Origin: Akkermansia muciniphila
GTDB lineage: Bacteria; Verrucomicrobiota; Verrucomicrobiia; Verrucomicrobiales; Akkermansiaceae
Reading direction: 5' to 3'
NCBI GenBank assembly: GCA_947624785.1
Contig: CANQLV010000006.1
Span: 1 to 64,000 of the forward strand
Length of the DNA: 64,000 nucleotides
The notes beneath the pieces were generated by a model. The model was not told the origin of the DNA, searched no databases, and saw only the letters and a list, made by a program, of their open reading frames with translations. The position numbers and the translations under genes are program-made. Numbering within the stretch: position 1 is the first letter of the stretch; each line of letters opens with the position of its first letter. Positions 63,872-64,000 of the stretch are shown here, piece after piece.

Positions 63872-64000
63872 AGGAAGCATCCCCGACGCGCGGTAAATGA
63901 CGGTTTTTCCCGGCTCCGGAGAACAGAGGACATAATAATGTCTTGAAAAAGATAACCGGACCGTGCGAAATACAGGCACGGCCCGCCCATCCTGTCCGCG
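63872..64000. other. Right-edge intergenic sequence
   Basis: A 129-nt stretch after the transporter. It holds a hairpin CCGTGC/GCACGG (63961-63981) without a T run, and the next gene is not reached. Confidence 0.4.

Overview
The window is a GC-rich, gene-dense bacterial chromosome segment. I read it as Verrucomicrobiota, most likely Akkermansia (for example A. muciniphila). This is an inference from recognised gene content: a complex I run that begins at nuoD, an Amuc_1098-type secretin, PF07399-type Na+/H+ antiporter, DoxD-DoxA, glycan-active enzymes and many small lipoproteins. No rRNA, tRNA, CRISPR array, prophage or intact insertion sequence was seen. Most genes, and all of the nuo genes, lack a recognisable Shine-Dalgarno sequence, so starts were chosen from protein family boundaries and gene spacing.

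Layout. 0-5.2 kb (minus): an envelope operon of secretin, AsmA-like protein and DUF374 acyltransferase, ending in folD, which runs off the left edge. 5.3-9.8 kb (minus): thioredoxin-fold protein, cca tRNA nucleotidyltransferase and a GH13 glycosidase, closed by a terminator. 9.9-10.3 kb: two tandem, related, terminator-ended structured RNA candidates. 10.3-16.3 kb (minus): a Pit phosphate transporter with a PhoU-like tail, the HrpB helicase and CdsA. 16.8-20.9 kb (plus): tail-specific protease Prc, then an in-frame RpiB-GlyA fusion. 21.0-25.2 kb (minus): a lipase-like hydrolase with two unknown partners, a DoxD-DoxA fusion and a VanX-like dipeptidase lipoprotein. 25.2-29.2 kb (minus): dnaG and rpoD, with a histone-H1-like tail on RpoD. 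29.4-35.5 kb: NfeD, RimO, a lipoprotein and MalQ. 35.6-37.6 kb: an AT-rich polytopic membrane protein with palindromes upstream. 37.6-42.7 kb: PrmA, RibE, a Na+/H+ antiporter and a polysaccharide deacetylase. 43.6-56.5 kb (plus): nuoDEFGHIJKLMN. 56.7-64 kb: two secreted unknowns, a 50-residue membrane protein, SufT with a partner, a SurA/PpiD-like protein and a POT peptide transporter.

How the parts fit. The complex I genes form one co-directional run with gaps of 21-51 nt and no nuoA, nuoB or nuoC, so the connecting subunits must come from another locus. Envelope functions (secretin, AsmA, acyltransferase, Prc, SurA-like, CdsA, VanX-like) and carbohydrate functions (GH13, MalQ, deacetylase) recur along the window. 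The most novel signals are the tandem RNAs at 9.94-10.31 kb, the G-depleted SD-less leaders of the nuo genes, the RpiB-GlyA fusion, REP-like palindrome doublets in intergenic gaps, and a small membrane protein gene at 58756-58908.
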